NCBI GenBank assembly: GCA_038240605.1
Contig: JBBSDP010000023.1
Span: 1-64,000, forward strand
From: JBBSDP01 sp038240605
Lineage (GTDB): Bacteria > Planctomycetota > Phycisphaerae > Tepidisphaerales > Tepidisphaeraceae
Reading direction: 5' to 3'
Length of the DNA stretch: 64,000 nt
The notes below the pieces were generated by a model. That model was not told the origin of the DNA, did no database searches, and saw nothing but the letters and a program-made list of their open reading frames with translations. The position numbers and the translations under genes were made by a program. Positions 17,733 through 25,892 of the stretch are shown piece by piece (position 1 is the first letter of the stretch; each line of letters opens with the position of its first letter).

Positions 17733-18254
17733 TTACAACGGCGGAAGCTTGGTCAGTTCTGTCGCCGCCGAGTAAAGGATTTTGAGCAAATGCCGCCCCG
17801 CTTTCTCGTAGAGTAAATCTAATCCGAAGTTGTATCCGCACGGGACCTGCACGGTTCCATCCGGTCCGGTCCATGGGTATTCACAGTTTGATGGTTGACG
17901 CCCGCCGGCGTCGATGGCTGGGGCAAGCAACTCGATTTTACGCGCTAACGCACGAATTGAATTAATCACCCAAGTGCGGTCGGATTGCGGTCCGCCAGTT
18001 TCCTGAGCGAACTGCTGGCGGGCGATGACAGGTAACGGACCGCTGATATACGCGTGGCTACTGCGGAGTGTTTCTGGATCGACTCCCTGGCCGCACAGGT
18101 ACGCCTTACAAACTTTCTCGCATGCCATCTGTAGGAAATGCAACTGTTGACAGTCGGGCACATCGCTGTGTTCGAGAATTCTGTCCCTCGCATGCAGGTC
18201 GGCGAGCGCCTGCCTAGCGTAGGCAATACGCCACTCGACATACGAGGCGCTCAT
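17733..18254 (-). CDS. HEPN-like protein, second gene of a two-gene module
   Basis: 173 residues, mostly helical. YARQALADLHARDRILEHSD and CQQLHFLQMACEKVCKAYLC resemble HEPN-domain proteins; a similar QLHYLQMACEK protein occurs in cyanobacteria (from memory). A possible R-x5-H (RDRILEH) lies before this helix, but I cannot confirm it is the HEPN ribonuclease motif. The start (MSASYVEWRI) overlaps the stop of the upstream gene as ATGA. The pair looks like a toxin-antitoxin or nucleic-acid-linked module; that is inference. Confidence 0.7.
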   Translation of the reverse strand: MSASYVEWRIAYARQALADLHARDRILEHSDVPDCQQLHFLQMACEKVCKAYLCGQGVDPETLRSSHAYISGPLPVIARQQFAQETGGPQSDRTWVINSIRALARKIELLAPAIDAGGRQPSNCEYPWTGPDGTVQVPCGYNFGLDLLYEKAGRHLLKILYSAATELTKLPPL

Positions 18255-18592
18255 CTCGGTCCCGCCGGTACCGCCTTGGCGAATTCGTGCCCGAGTCTCC
18301 AACCATTTGGTAGCGAGTTAGGATCGCGGTGAAGTCGTTCGTACTCACGCGGCGTCACCTCAACGATGACCGACGGATAATAGATGCCGCTCTCGAGGTG
18401 CGCCCCGAAGAACACGGGGCGAATTCCGTCCGTGGTTGTGTTTTGGTTCACTTCCAGCAGCTTGATCGGCTCTTTGACATCGACCTCTCGATCAGGTGCC
18501 GCGATGAGTTGAACGATAAGCTCAATTCCTGGCTCAATCGCATAGTGTGCATCGGCCAATCGTTGAGCGACGGCTTGCTTCGATCGATCCAT
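18251..18592 (-). CDS. Partner protein of the HEPN-like gene, function unknown
   Basis: About 113 residues from ATG 18592 (MDRSKQAVAQRLADAHYAIE). Conserved-looking segments are EPIKLLEVNQNTTTDGIRPV, FFGAHLESGIYYPSVIVEVT and the C-terminal LPNGWRLGHEF. No membrane segment or metal motif. It is translationally coupled (ATGA) to the HEPN-like gene and probably binds or controls its product. It is not a MNT-type nucleotidyltransferase as far as I can see. Confidence 0.65.
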   Translation of the reverse strand: MDRSKQAVAQRLADAHYAIEPGIELIVQLIAAPDREVDVKEPIKLLEVNQNTTTDGIRPVFFGAHLESGIYYPSVIVEVTPREYERLHRDPNSLPNGWRLGHEFAKAVPAGPR

Positions 18593-18705
18593 GTCAAACT
18601 CCAAACAGAGGACCTCCCTATCGTATGAGGCGCTGCCCCTGACGGTCAAAACCTGAGCGCAAACTCATCGTTGGATCGCCCCGCCAGTCCTCCCGCCCCT
18701 TCGAT

Positions 18706-18996
18706 CTACTGATTAGTGTACACCTTATGCCTCGGCCGGCTGCGGAGGATTTCGGCCTTGCCCCAGGCGACGACGCTGACGAATTCGGGGCTCTTGAGGA
18801 ATGCCTCGAACGCCTGCTTGGTTTCCCACTGGCTGAGGATCAGGAAGCTGCCGACCGACGCGACGTCTTCGTACATGTGCGACTCGATGTGCCCCGCCAC
18901 CGTTTTGAGGTGTTCCAGCACGCCGAGAAATCCCTTCTTCAGCTCCGCTTCCTTGCCCGGGATCGCCTCGTAATGCATGCCGATCGTCGTCATCAT
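18706..18996 (-). CDS. Antibiotic biosynthesis monooxygenase-fold protein
   Basis: About 96 residues from ATG 18996 (MMTTIGMHYEAIPGKEAELK). The dimeric alpha/beta-barrel pattern is visible: GHIESHMYEDVASVGSFLIL, SQWETKQAFEAFLKSPEF, then a C-terminal strand. Such proteins bind quinone-, haem- or polyketide-like ligands; this one has no diagnostic residues. Single gene between the HEPN-like module and the sugar-nucleotide genes. Confidence 0.8.
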   Translation of the reverse strand: MMTTIGMHYEAIPGKEAELKKGFLGVLEHLKTVAGHIESHMYEDVASVGSFLILSQWETKQAFEAFLKSPEFVSVVAWGKAEILRSRPRHKVYTNQ

Positions 18997-19185
18997 CGCG
19001 GATGATCGTAGCGACAGGTCCGTCCGGCTCAAGGGTTGCGCGTGCGTCGATACTTGCCGCGCGCGCTCCACGTCCGCAGAAATTCACGGGGATTGATTTA
19101 ACTTGCGCGGCACGAGCATCCCCGTTGACCGGTCCTGAGCCTTATGCCATGCTCCCTGCCCCATGAAATTTGAGGGTCTCCGCGC

Positions 19186-20037
19186 ATGAAGATTCGAAAG
19201 GCGGTCATCACCGCAGCCGCGCCGAGCCAGCGCGCCCTGCCGCTGCAATCGCTCGTCGACCGGGACGGGGTCCAGAAATCCGCCCTGCGGATCATCCTGG
19301 AAGAGGCCGCCAGTGCCGGCGCCGAGGAAATCGGGCTGGTCATCAATCCGGGCGATCAGAAAGCTTATAGTGAAGCCGCCGGCGATTTCGCAAGCCGGCT
19401 TCACTTCGTCGAACAGCCCAACGCGCGCGGATATGGCCACGCCCTCCGGTGCGCCAGGGCGTTCGTCGGCAACGATCCGTTCCTCCACCTCGTCAGCGAC
19501 CACCTCTACGTCAGCCGGGCCGCCACACGCTGCGCCCAGCAGCTTGTCCGCGTGGCTGAAGCGGAGAGCTGCTCGGTTTCCGGCGTACAGCCGACGCGCG
19601 AAAACGAGATCACCTATTACGGCACGCTCGGCGGCCGGCGCGTGCACGGACAGAACCAGCTCTATGAGGTGGAGAACGTCATCGAGAAGCCGACGCCCAC
19701 CGAGGCCGAGCAGACGCTGATCGTGCCCGGGCTGCGCGCCGGGAATTACCTCTGCTTCTTTGGGATGCACGTGCTGACGCCGTCGGTGATGGGCCTGCTC
19801 GAGGAATGCATGCGCGACCTGGCGGCGGGCGATCGGCTGCAGCTCTCACCCGCCCTGGCGAAGCTGGCCACGCGCGAGCGGTACCTGGCGCTGGATGTAC
19901 AGGGAGCCCGCTACAACATCGGCGTGCGTTACGGCCTGCTCTTCGCCCAGCTCGCCCTGAGCTTCGACGGCAACGATCGCGACGAGATCCTCACGCAGAT
20001 GGTCGAGCTGCTCGCGAGCCGGGAGCGATCGGCATAG
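19186..20037 (+). CDS. GalU/RmlA-type sugar nucleotidyltransferase with degenerate nucleotide loop
   Basis: 283 residues. Family markers: KAVITAAAPSQRALPLQSLV at the N-terminus, GAEEIGLVINPGDQKAY, FVEQPNARGYGHALRCARAF, FLHLVSDHLYVS (the catalytic Asp region), VIEKPTPTEAEQ, GNYLCFFGMHVLTP and QGARYNIGVRYGLLFAQLAL. The family transfers UMP or TMP to sugar-1-phosphates. The signature AAGxGTRxLPxTK reads AAAPSQRALPLQS here, so the glycine loop binding the triphosphate is altered. It may still work with an unusual substrate, or be regulatory. The 1112-residue fusion gene begins 36 bases downstream, so the two probably form one operon. Confidence 0.85.
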   Translation: MKIRKAVITAAAPSQRALPLQSLVDRDGVQKSALRIILEEAASAGAEEIGLVINPGDQKAYSEAAGDFASRLHFVEQPNARGYGHALRCARAFVGNDPFLHLVSDHLYVSRAATRCAQQLVRVAEAESCSVSGVQPTRENEITYYGTLGGRRVHGQNQLYEVENVIEKPTPTEAEQTLIVPGLRAGNYLCFFGMHVLTPSVMGLLEECMRDLAAGDRLQLSPALAKLATRERYLALDVQGARYNIGVRYGLLFAQLALSFDGNDRDEILTQMVELLASRERSA

Positions 20038-20073
20038 AAATCCCTGTACCCGCTTTCACTGACCGTCACGAGA

Positions 20074-23000
20074 ATGTCTTCCGAACTGATCCGCATCATC
20101 ACCGCGCAGGAGCCCGAGGTTCGCGACCGGTCGCTGGACGCGTTTTGCCAGGATGCCAGCCTGGCGCAATTGCTGGTGGAATGCGAAGCGCTCGACGCCT
20201 TCCGCCGGCAGAGCGGCAACCTGTACGAGCGCGTGCGGGCCCTGTTCTTCCTCTACGCGATCCATCGCTTCCACATCCCCCGCAAGGCGGGCTGCCCGGC
20301 CACCGGCAAGATTCCGTTCGACGGGTACGGCAAGCTGCTGAACCGCCGCTTCGAGGAAGCGATCGACGTCTTCCTGACGGCGCAGCACCACGAAGGCCCC
20401 AGCGACCCGATCTCCAGCGCCCTCGCCGCCGCTTATCACGATCTCGGATTCCAGACGCTGGCCAACCAGGTCCGCCGCAGCGTGCGCTCGGTGCGCGGGA
20501 ATCAGTGGATGTTCCGCGTCGGTCATCCGGCGGATCAGCCATTGCGCCTTCGCCCGGAATTGCTTCAGCGATCGGCGAGCGACGGGTCATTCCCGATCCT
20601 GGCGGAGACGACGCCGGTGCGGATGGACCTGACCCACAGCGCCTGGAGCGACATCTTTTTCCTGGGGATGGATTACCCGCAGGGGGCGCGGGTGCTGAAC
20701 ATCTCGATCGACCTGGCGGTGCGCGGTCGCGACGCGGCGCCCAAGCCACCCGTCGAAGCGTACCTTCGCGTGATCGATGAGCCCGTGCTGCGGCTGGTGA
20801 GCGTGGACTTGGCCGCCCACGCCGACATAACGAATCTGCCGGAGGTCTTCGACTTCGCCAAGGATTACCTGGGATTGCTCAAGGCGGCGGTGATCGCATC
20901 GGGCATCGTGCCGCCGGGGCTGGAGGGCTCCGGTCGTACGTTGGCCGAATTGCTGTCGCGCGTGGTCGGTCCGGGCCTGGGACTGGAGATCGTCAGTAGC
21001 GTCAACAACATCCCCAAGGGATCACGGCTGGCGGTGTCGACGAACCTCCTGGGGTCGCTGACCTCCGCGTGCATGCGCGCGACCGGGCAGGCCAAGAGCC
21101 TGACCGGGCCGCTCCGCGAAGAGGAACGCCGGCTTGTCGCCGCCCGCGCCATCCTCGGTGAATGGATCGGTGGATCGGGGGGCGGCTGGCAGGATTCGGG
21201 CGGTGTGTGGCCGGGAATGAAGCTGATCACCGGCGCGCCGGCATGCGAGGGAGACCCGGAATTGGGCGTGAGCCGGGGCCGGCTCCTCCCGACGCACAAG
21301 ATCCTCGATCAACGCGACGCCCCCGAGTCCGTGCGGCAACATTTGCAAGAAAGCCTCGTGCTGGTGCACGGCGGGATGGCACAGAACGTCGGGCCGATCC
21401 TGGAGATGGTGACGGAAAAATATCTGCTGCGCTCCGGACCGGAATGGGAAGCGCGCGGCAAGGCCATCGGCATCCTGGATCGCATCCTGGGCGCGCTGGC
21501 CACCGACAACGTGCGCGACGTGGGTGCGGCAACGACGGAGAATTTCTTCGGCCCGCTTCAGGCAATCATCCCCTGGGCCAGCACGCACTACACGGAAACG
21601 CTCATTGCCCGCGTGCGCGAAAAGTTCGGCGCGGATTTCTGGGGATTCTGGATGCTCGGCGGCATGTCGGGCGGCGGGATGGGATTCATCTTCGCGCCAC
21701 AGCGCAAGCAGGCCGCACAGGACTTCCTCCAGGAGGTCATGAGCCGGACCAAGCGCGAGCTGCAAAACGCCCTGCCGTTCGCGATGGAGCCGGTCGTCTA
21801 CAACTTCGCGATCAACCCGCACGGCACCTTCGCCCGGCTCTTGAACGGCGACGATGCGCTGCTCCCGCCCGGATATTACGCGTTCATGGCGCCGCAGTGG
21901 TTGCGAACCGATCCGCGGCAGCTTGGGCCGCTCCGCCGGGCCGAACTGGACCGCTTCGGCGCCGCCTGTCGTGGGGACCCGGCGCTGGCGGGCATGGTCG
22001 AGACGCTCTTCGATCGCCTGCTGCCCCGCGGCCGGACGAGCGGCGGCACGACGCAGAGCCTCAGCGAGTTGCTCACAGAGCATGGGTTCGACAACTCACA
22101 GCACGAGCAGATTCGCCTGGACCTGAAGAACGGCCGCACCGGTCTGTCGCAGAACCGCCTGCCACCCGCCACGCCGATTCACGACGTACGGCCCGAGGAT
22201 GTCGTTGACCTGAGCGAACCCGACCGGCCTGATGGCCGCGAACAGTGGCGGCAGCTTGGCACGCGGGCGCTGCGCGAAGGGGAAGTGGCGGTGGTGAGCC
22301 TCGCCGCCGGCGCCGGAAGCCGCTGGACACAGGGGGCCGGCGTCGTGAAGGCGCTGCATCCGTTCTGCAAGTTGGGCGGCCGCCACCGGACGTTCATCGA
22401 AGTTCACCTGGCCAAGAGCCGTCGCGTGGGCCGCTTGCATGGCGCGGCGCTGCCGCACCTCATCGCGACCAGCTATCTCACCCACGAGCCGATCGAAAGC
22501 TTTCTGGCCGCGCGCGAGGGATATCAATACCCCGGGCCGCTGGTCCTGTCGCCCGGGCGGACGGTCGGCCTGCGAATGGTGCCGACGGCGCGCGACCTGC
22601 GTTTCGCCTGGGAGGAAATGCCGCAGAAACGGCTCGACGAGCAGCAGCAGAAGGTGCGCGACAGCCTCCGTGCCGCGCTCATCGGCTGGGCACAGCGCAC
22701 CGGCGAGGCGACCGATTACACCGATAACCTTCCCTCGCAGTGCCTCCACCCTGTTGGCCACTGGTTCGAGATTCCCAACCTGCTCCGCAACGGCGTGCTC
22801 GATCGGCTGCTCGGCGAACGGCCCCAGCTGAAACACCTAATGCTGCACAACATCGACACCGTTGGCGCCGACGTCGACCCGACGCTCCTCGGCCTGCACC
22901 AGGCTGGCGGCTCATGCCTGACCTTCGAGGTGATCACCCGCCGGCTGGAAGATCGCGGCGGCGGGCTGGCGCGGGTGAACGATCGGGTGCGCCTGCTGGA

Positions 23001-23412
23001 AGGCCTGGCGATGCCGCGCGAGGAAGATGAGTTCGCCCTCTCGTACTACAACACGATGACGACGTGGATCGACATCCCCCAGTTGCTGGACGTCTTCGGC
23101 CTGAAGCGCGACGAGCTTTCCGACGCCGACAAGGTCGCCGCTTCCATCCGCAACATGGCGACGAAAATGCCGACGTACATCACCCTCAAAGACGTGAAGA
23201 AACGCTGGGGACACGGGCAGGAGGATGTCTTCCCGGTCGCACAGTTCGAGAAGCTCTGGGGGGATATGACTGCCCTCCCAGAGGTGAGCTGCGCGTACGC
23301 CGTCGTTCCCCGGATGCGCGGGCAGCAGCTCAAGGACCAGGCCCAGCTCGATGCATGGCTCCGCGACGGCTCCGCCGCCTTCGTGGAATCGCTGTGTGAA
23401 TGGGATTCCTGA
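20074..23412 (+). CDS. Fused GHMP sugar kinase and UDPGP-type pyrophosphorylase
   Basis: 1112 residues. Residues 1-170 are a helical region of unknown role. About 175-630 is a GHMP kinase of the fucokinase type: TPVRMDLTHSAWSDIFFLG, NNIPKGSRLAVSTNLLGSL (ATP loop, divergent from GSGLGTSS, about 308-326), GGSGGGWQDSGGVWPGMKLI (about 366-385) and MLGGMSGGGMGFIFAP (about 527). About 735-1112 resembles UTP-sugar-1-phosphate pyrophosphorylases: VVSLAAGAGSRWTQGAGVVK (about 740-760), LHPVGHWFEIPNLLRNGVLD (about 891) and HNIDTVGADVDPTLLG (about 925). One chain could phosphorylate a free sugar and then activate it as an NDP-sugar. The domain order is the reverse of Bacteroides/plant FKP. The substrate is unknown. 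Confidence 0.85.
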   Translation: MSSELIRIITAQEPEVRDRSLDAFCQDASLAQLLVECEALDAFRRQSGNLYERVRALFFLYAIHRFHIPRKAGCPATGKIPFDGYGKLLNRRFEEAIDVFLTAQHHEGPSDPISSALAAAYHDLGFQTLANQVRRSVRSVRGNQWMFRVGHPADQPLRLRPELLQRSASDGSFPILAETTPVRMDLTHSAWSDIFFLGMDYPQGARVLNISIDLAVRGRDAAPKPPVEAYLRVIDEPVLRLVSVDLAAHADITNLPEVFDFAKDYLGLLKAAVIASGIVPPGLEGSGRTLAELLSRVVGPGLGLEIVSSVNNIPKGSRLAVSTNLLGSLTSACMRATGQAKSLTGPLREEERRLVAARAILGEWIGGSGGGWQDSGGVWPGMKLITGAPACEGDPELGVSRGRLLPTHKILDQRDAPESVRQHLQESLVLVHGGMAQNVGPILEMVTEKYLLRSGPEWEARGKAIGILDRILGALATDNVRDVGAATTENFFGPLQAIIPWASTHYTETLIARVREKFGADFWGFWMLGGMSGGGMGFIFAPQRKQAAQDFLQEVMSRTKRELQNALPFAMEPVVYNFAINPHGTFARLLNGDDALLPPGYYAFMAPQWLRTDPRQLGPLRRAELDRFGAACRGDPALAGMVETLFDRLLPRGRTSGGTTQSLSELLTEHGFDNSQHEQIRLDLKNGRTGLSQNRLPPATPIHDVRPEDVVDLSEPDRPDGREQWRQLGTRALREGEVAVVSLAAGAGSRWTQGAGVVKALHPFCKLGGRHRTFIEVHLAKSRRVGRLHGAALPHLIATSYLTHEPIESFLAAREGYQYPGPLVLSPGRTVGLRMVPTARDLRFAWEEMPQKRLDEQQQKVRDSLRAALIGWAQRTGEATDYTDNLPSQCLHPVGHWFEIPNLLRNGVLDRLLGERPQLKHLMLHNIDTVGADVDPTLLGLHQAGGSCLTFEVITRRLEDRGGGLARVNDRVRLLEGLAMPREEDEFALSYYNTMTTWIDIPQLLDVFGLKRDELSDADKVAASIRNMATKMPTYITLKDVKKRWGHGQEDVFPVAQFEKLWGDMTALPEVSCAYAVVPRMRGQQLKDQAQLDAWLRDGSAAFVESLCEWDS

Positions 23413-23450
23413 TCGCTCGAGGGGGCGGCGAGCCAATCGACGTTGCGTAT

Positions 23451-23504
23451 GTAGGGTGGGCTCGGCCCACCGCATCGTCAACTGGTGGGCCAAGCCCACC
23501 CTAC
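23451..23504. repeat. Palindromic element with GTAGGGTGGGC ends; supplies the mqnC stop
   Basis: GTAGGGTGGGC-TC-GGCCCACC on the left is opposite GGTGGGC-CAA-GCCCACCCTAC on the right, so each arm is also a small hairpin. The minus-strand read ACG-TAG-GGTGGGC gives the stop codon of mqnC. A second copy at 58563-58624 does the same for another gene. Confidence 0.92.
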
Positions 23505-24982
23505 GTTTCGCCGAGGAGAGGGAGCTGCACCTTCATGCGCTGGCCCGCTTCATCGGCATCGAGGCCTGGAGCGGCACCGATGAATTGCTTGTCGATCTTG
23601 CGCACGTTTCGCACCGGTGCATGATCGGCGGGGCGAAGGTCGGGGGAATCCGGCCCATCGTGACGCCTGAGCACGTGGTAATACTGGTCGCGCTGGGCCG
23701 GCGTCCAGCCCGCGTCGCGAATCAGCCGGCAGATCTCGCGCTCGCTGAGCTTGTACGTGGTGCCGGCGGCGCTGACCACGTTTTCCTCCATCATCACGCT
23801 CCCCATGTCGTTGGCGCCGAAGAACATCGCCAACTGCCCCACCTTCGCCCCCATCGTCACCCAACTGCTCTGGAGCGACGCAATGTTGTCGAAGAAGAGG
23901 CGTGCGATCGCCAGTGTGCGAAGGTACTCGTGCGCGCCCGCCATGCGAACGACACGGCCGCGAAGGATGTCGTCATTCGTCGAGTCATCGAACGGACCGT
24001 ACACCGCCGGATCCCACTCCTTCGCGCGTCCGAGCGGCGTGTTCTCGCGCTGGAAGGGCCAGTGGATGAACGCGGCGTAGCGACCGCGCCGAACAGTGCT
24101 GAGTGCTGGGTGCTGAGTGCTGAGGGGGGATTGCGCGAATACGCCCGGCCATCGCGCCTGCACGTGGGCGATCATTTGTTCCGGCTCTTCACCGAACCCT
24201 GAACCCTGAACCCTGAACCCTCCCGCTGAACCCTGAACTCCGAACCCTCCCAGCGCCAGCGCATAATCCTGCATGTCGCGCAAGGCCGACATGTGCTCGA
24301 CGCGCTCGCGCAGGAACTCGATGTGGCCGATCAGCATGGTGCAGGAGGTGTTCAGGCCCTCCTCGTGGGCGACGCGCATCACGCGCATCCAATCATCGCC
24401 ACTGCATTTTCCCAGGCCGATCCGACGGCGCACGCGCGGGGCGAAGATCTCACCGCCGCCGCCCGGGATCGTGTCGAGTCCGGCGGCATGGAAACGGCGG
24501 ATGATCTCGCGGACATCCAGATTGAAGAAGCGCTCGAACTCGACGAACTCCGGCGGGGAAAATGCGTGAATGTGGATCGTCGGGAAATTCGTCTTGATGT
24601 AGCGCAGCAAATCTTCGTAGTAACTGATTGGCAGGGCGTCGTTCATGCCTCCCTGCATCAGGATCTGCGTGCCGCCGATCGCGATCAGCTCGCGGATTTT
24701 TTCGCCGATCTGCTCGTAATTCAGCGTGTAACTGTCGGCATCTTCATGGTCGCGCCGGAACGCACAGAACGTGCACTTGGCGGTGCAGACGTTCGTGTAG
24801 TTGATGTTCCGGTCGATGACGTAGGTGCGGTAATCGTAAGGATGAAGCCGTTGCGAAACCGCGGCCGCCCACTCCCCCAGGTCGTGAATCGACGGGTAAT
24901 GGTAGAGTTCCAGCGCCTGCGCGTCGGTAAGGCGGGCAGCGCCGGAAATCACTGCATCGATGTCGAACGACAGCTTCGCCAT
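23501..24982 (-). CDS. mqnC: Dehypoxanthine futalosine cyclase (radical SAM) with a repeat-derived insertion
   Basis: 493 residues. Makes cyclic dehypoxanthine futalosine in the futalosine menaquinone pathway. The radical SAM cluster motif is C66-x3-C70-x2-C73 in TNVCTAKCTFCAF. AFSPPEFVEFERFF, GLDTIPGGGGEIFAPRVRRR, YAAFIHWPFQRENTPLG and FFGANDMGSVMMEENVVSAAG are MqnC/MqnE signatures. Between ALALGGF and YAAFIHWPF lie about 54 extra residues (GVQGSAGGFRVQGSGFG, then SPLSTQHPALSTVRRG) encoded by 7-bp tandem repeats at 24194-24248 and 24096-24123; the normal enzyme joins these parts directly. The reading frame is kept. Whether the protein tolerates the loop is unknown. Confidence 0.95.
   Translation of the reverse strand: MAKLSFDIDAVISGAARLTDAQALELYHYPSIHDLGEWAAAVSQRLHPYDYRTYVIDRNINYTNVCTAKCTFCAFRRDHEDADSYTLNYEQIGEKIRELIAIGGTQILMQGGMNDALPISYYEDLLRYIKTNFPTIHIHAFSPPEFVEFERFFNLDVREIIRRFHAAGLDTIPGGGGEIFAPRVRRRIGLGKCSGDDWMRVMRVAHEEGLNTSCTMLIGHIEFLRERVEHMSALRDMQDYALALGGFGVQGSAGGFRVQGSGFGEEPEQMIAHVQARWPGVFAQSPLSTQHPALSTVRRGRYAAFIHWPFQRENTPLGRAKEWDPAVYGPFDDSTNDDILRGRVVRMAGAHEYLRTLAIARLFFDNIASLQSSWVTMGAKVGQLAMFFGANDMGSVMMEENVVSAAGTTYKLSEREICRLIRDAGWTPAQRDQYYHVLRRHDGPDSPDLRPADHAPVRNVRKIDKQFIGAAPGLDADEAGQRMKVQLPLLGET
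24096..24123. repeat. 7-bp tandem repeat (GTGCTGA) inside mqnC
   Basis: Four units in a row: GTGCTGA, GTGCTGG, GTGCTGA, GTGCTGA. On the coding strand it reads CAGCACTCAGCACCCAGCAC and encodes LSTQHPALST in the mqnC insertion. Confidence 0.95.
24194..24248. repeat. 7-bp tandem repeat (GAACCCT / AGGGTTC) inside mqnC
   Basis: Four GAACCCT units (24194-24221), a six-base break, then GAACCCT, GAACTCC, GAACCCT (24228-24248). The coding strand has four GGG tracts separated by TTCA, a canonical G-quadruplex pattern, and encodes the GFRVQGSGFG stretch. The same unit makes the array at 31944-32024. Confidence 0.95.
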
Positions 24983-25092
24983 GGCCGCGAAAGTGTACGT
25001 CTACGCCCACCGTCGGCCAAGCCAGGACCCGTTTGTCACGAGTTTCAACGTCGATGAAAGGCGCTCGCAGACGGGAAGCGGCGGGCTCAGCT

Positions 25093-25512
25093 TCAGCGAC
25101 GACGGCCACCGACACTGTTGTCCATCGCCGCTTCACCTGGACCCAGCGCGCGGATCGCCAGCAGCGCCGCCAGCAGCAGCAGGACGTATTCGGCTCCGCC
25201 ATTCCGCATGAAAAAGCCATGCCGCAGGTGGACACCCAGGAGGGCGACGAGCATGACGATCATGAGCGGGACAGTCGCCAGGCGCGTCATGAGGCCGAGG
25301 ATGAGAAAGAGCCCGCACAGCAGTTCCGCCGTGCCGGCCAGCAGCGCCGAGAGGTAAGGGAGCGGGATGTGCATCTCCGCGAACATGGCGGCGGTCGCGT
25401 GCGGGCCGAGGCTGAACCACTTCTGCCCGCCGTGCATGAGGAAGGTGAATCCCACGACGACGCGCAGGAGCGCGATGCTCCAGCGCTGTGCTTCAGACGA
25501 TGTCCGCGCCAT
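25093..25512 (-). CDS. DoxX-family membrane protein
   Basis: 139 residues from ATG 25512, which has an AAGGAG ribosome-binding site. Four membrane helices with the DoxX pattern: ALLRVVVGFTFLMHGGQKWF, LSALLAGTAELLCGLFLILG, LATVPLMIVMLVALLGVH and YVLLLLAALLAIRALGPG. Family members are implicated in redox or thiol-stress roles. It lies upstream of mqnC on the same strand with a 110-base gap. Confidence 0.9.
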   Translation of the reverse strand: MARTSSEAQRWSIALLRVVVGFTFLMHGGQKWFSLGPHATAAMFAEMHIPLPYLSALLAGTAELLCGLFLILGLMTRLATVPLMIVMLVALLGVHLRHGFFMRNGGAEYVLLLLAALLAIRALGPGEAAMDNSVGGRRR

Positions 25513-25557
25513 CTGGCTCCTTGACCCTGGGCAGGCAGTGTACTGGCGCGCGGGCTT

Positions 25558-25882
25558 ATTCACCACAGAGAGCGTGGAAGAGAGCCCCGGGGATGCGGAG
25601 ACACGGAGAATAGAATCGACGAAACTTCTTTATCTTCTCCGCGCACTCCGCGTCTGCTCCGAAAACATTCGTGGGAAGGAAAGAGGCGCAGCGTGCCGCG
25701 ACCGTGAGGGCGCGATGGGCGTGGTGCCGCACACATACCACGCTCCCTGACGGTCGCGGCTCGCTACGGTAGGCCGCGGCCGCGGTCTTCATTGGCTCAG
25801 GGCAAGGCGGAGACTCATGTCCAACTCTGCGGCGAATCCCTCTTCAATTTCTCTCTGTGCTCGCTGTGTCTGCGTGGTGAAT
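25558..25882. repeat. Composite repeat region with outer ATTCACCAC inverted ends
   Basis: This 380-base intergenic stretch (25513-25892) holds no gene. ATTCACCAC at 25558-25566 is inverted at 25874-25882 (GTGGTGAAT), with CACAGAG-like tracts just inside both ends. Nested within, at 25691-25771, is a copy of the CCGCGACCGT element (GCCGCGACCGTGAGGG opposite CCCTGACGGTCGCGGC). A similar TTCACCGCAGAGA end occurs at about 61249. Confidence 0.75.
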
Positions 25883-25892
25883 CTCCCGTGCG

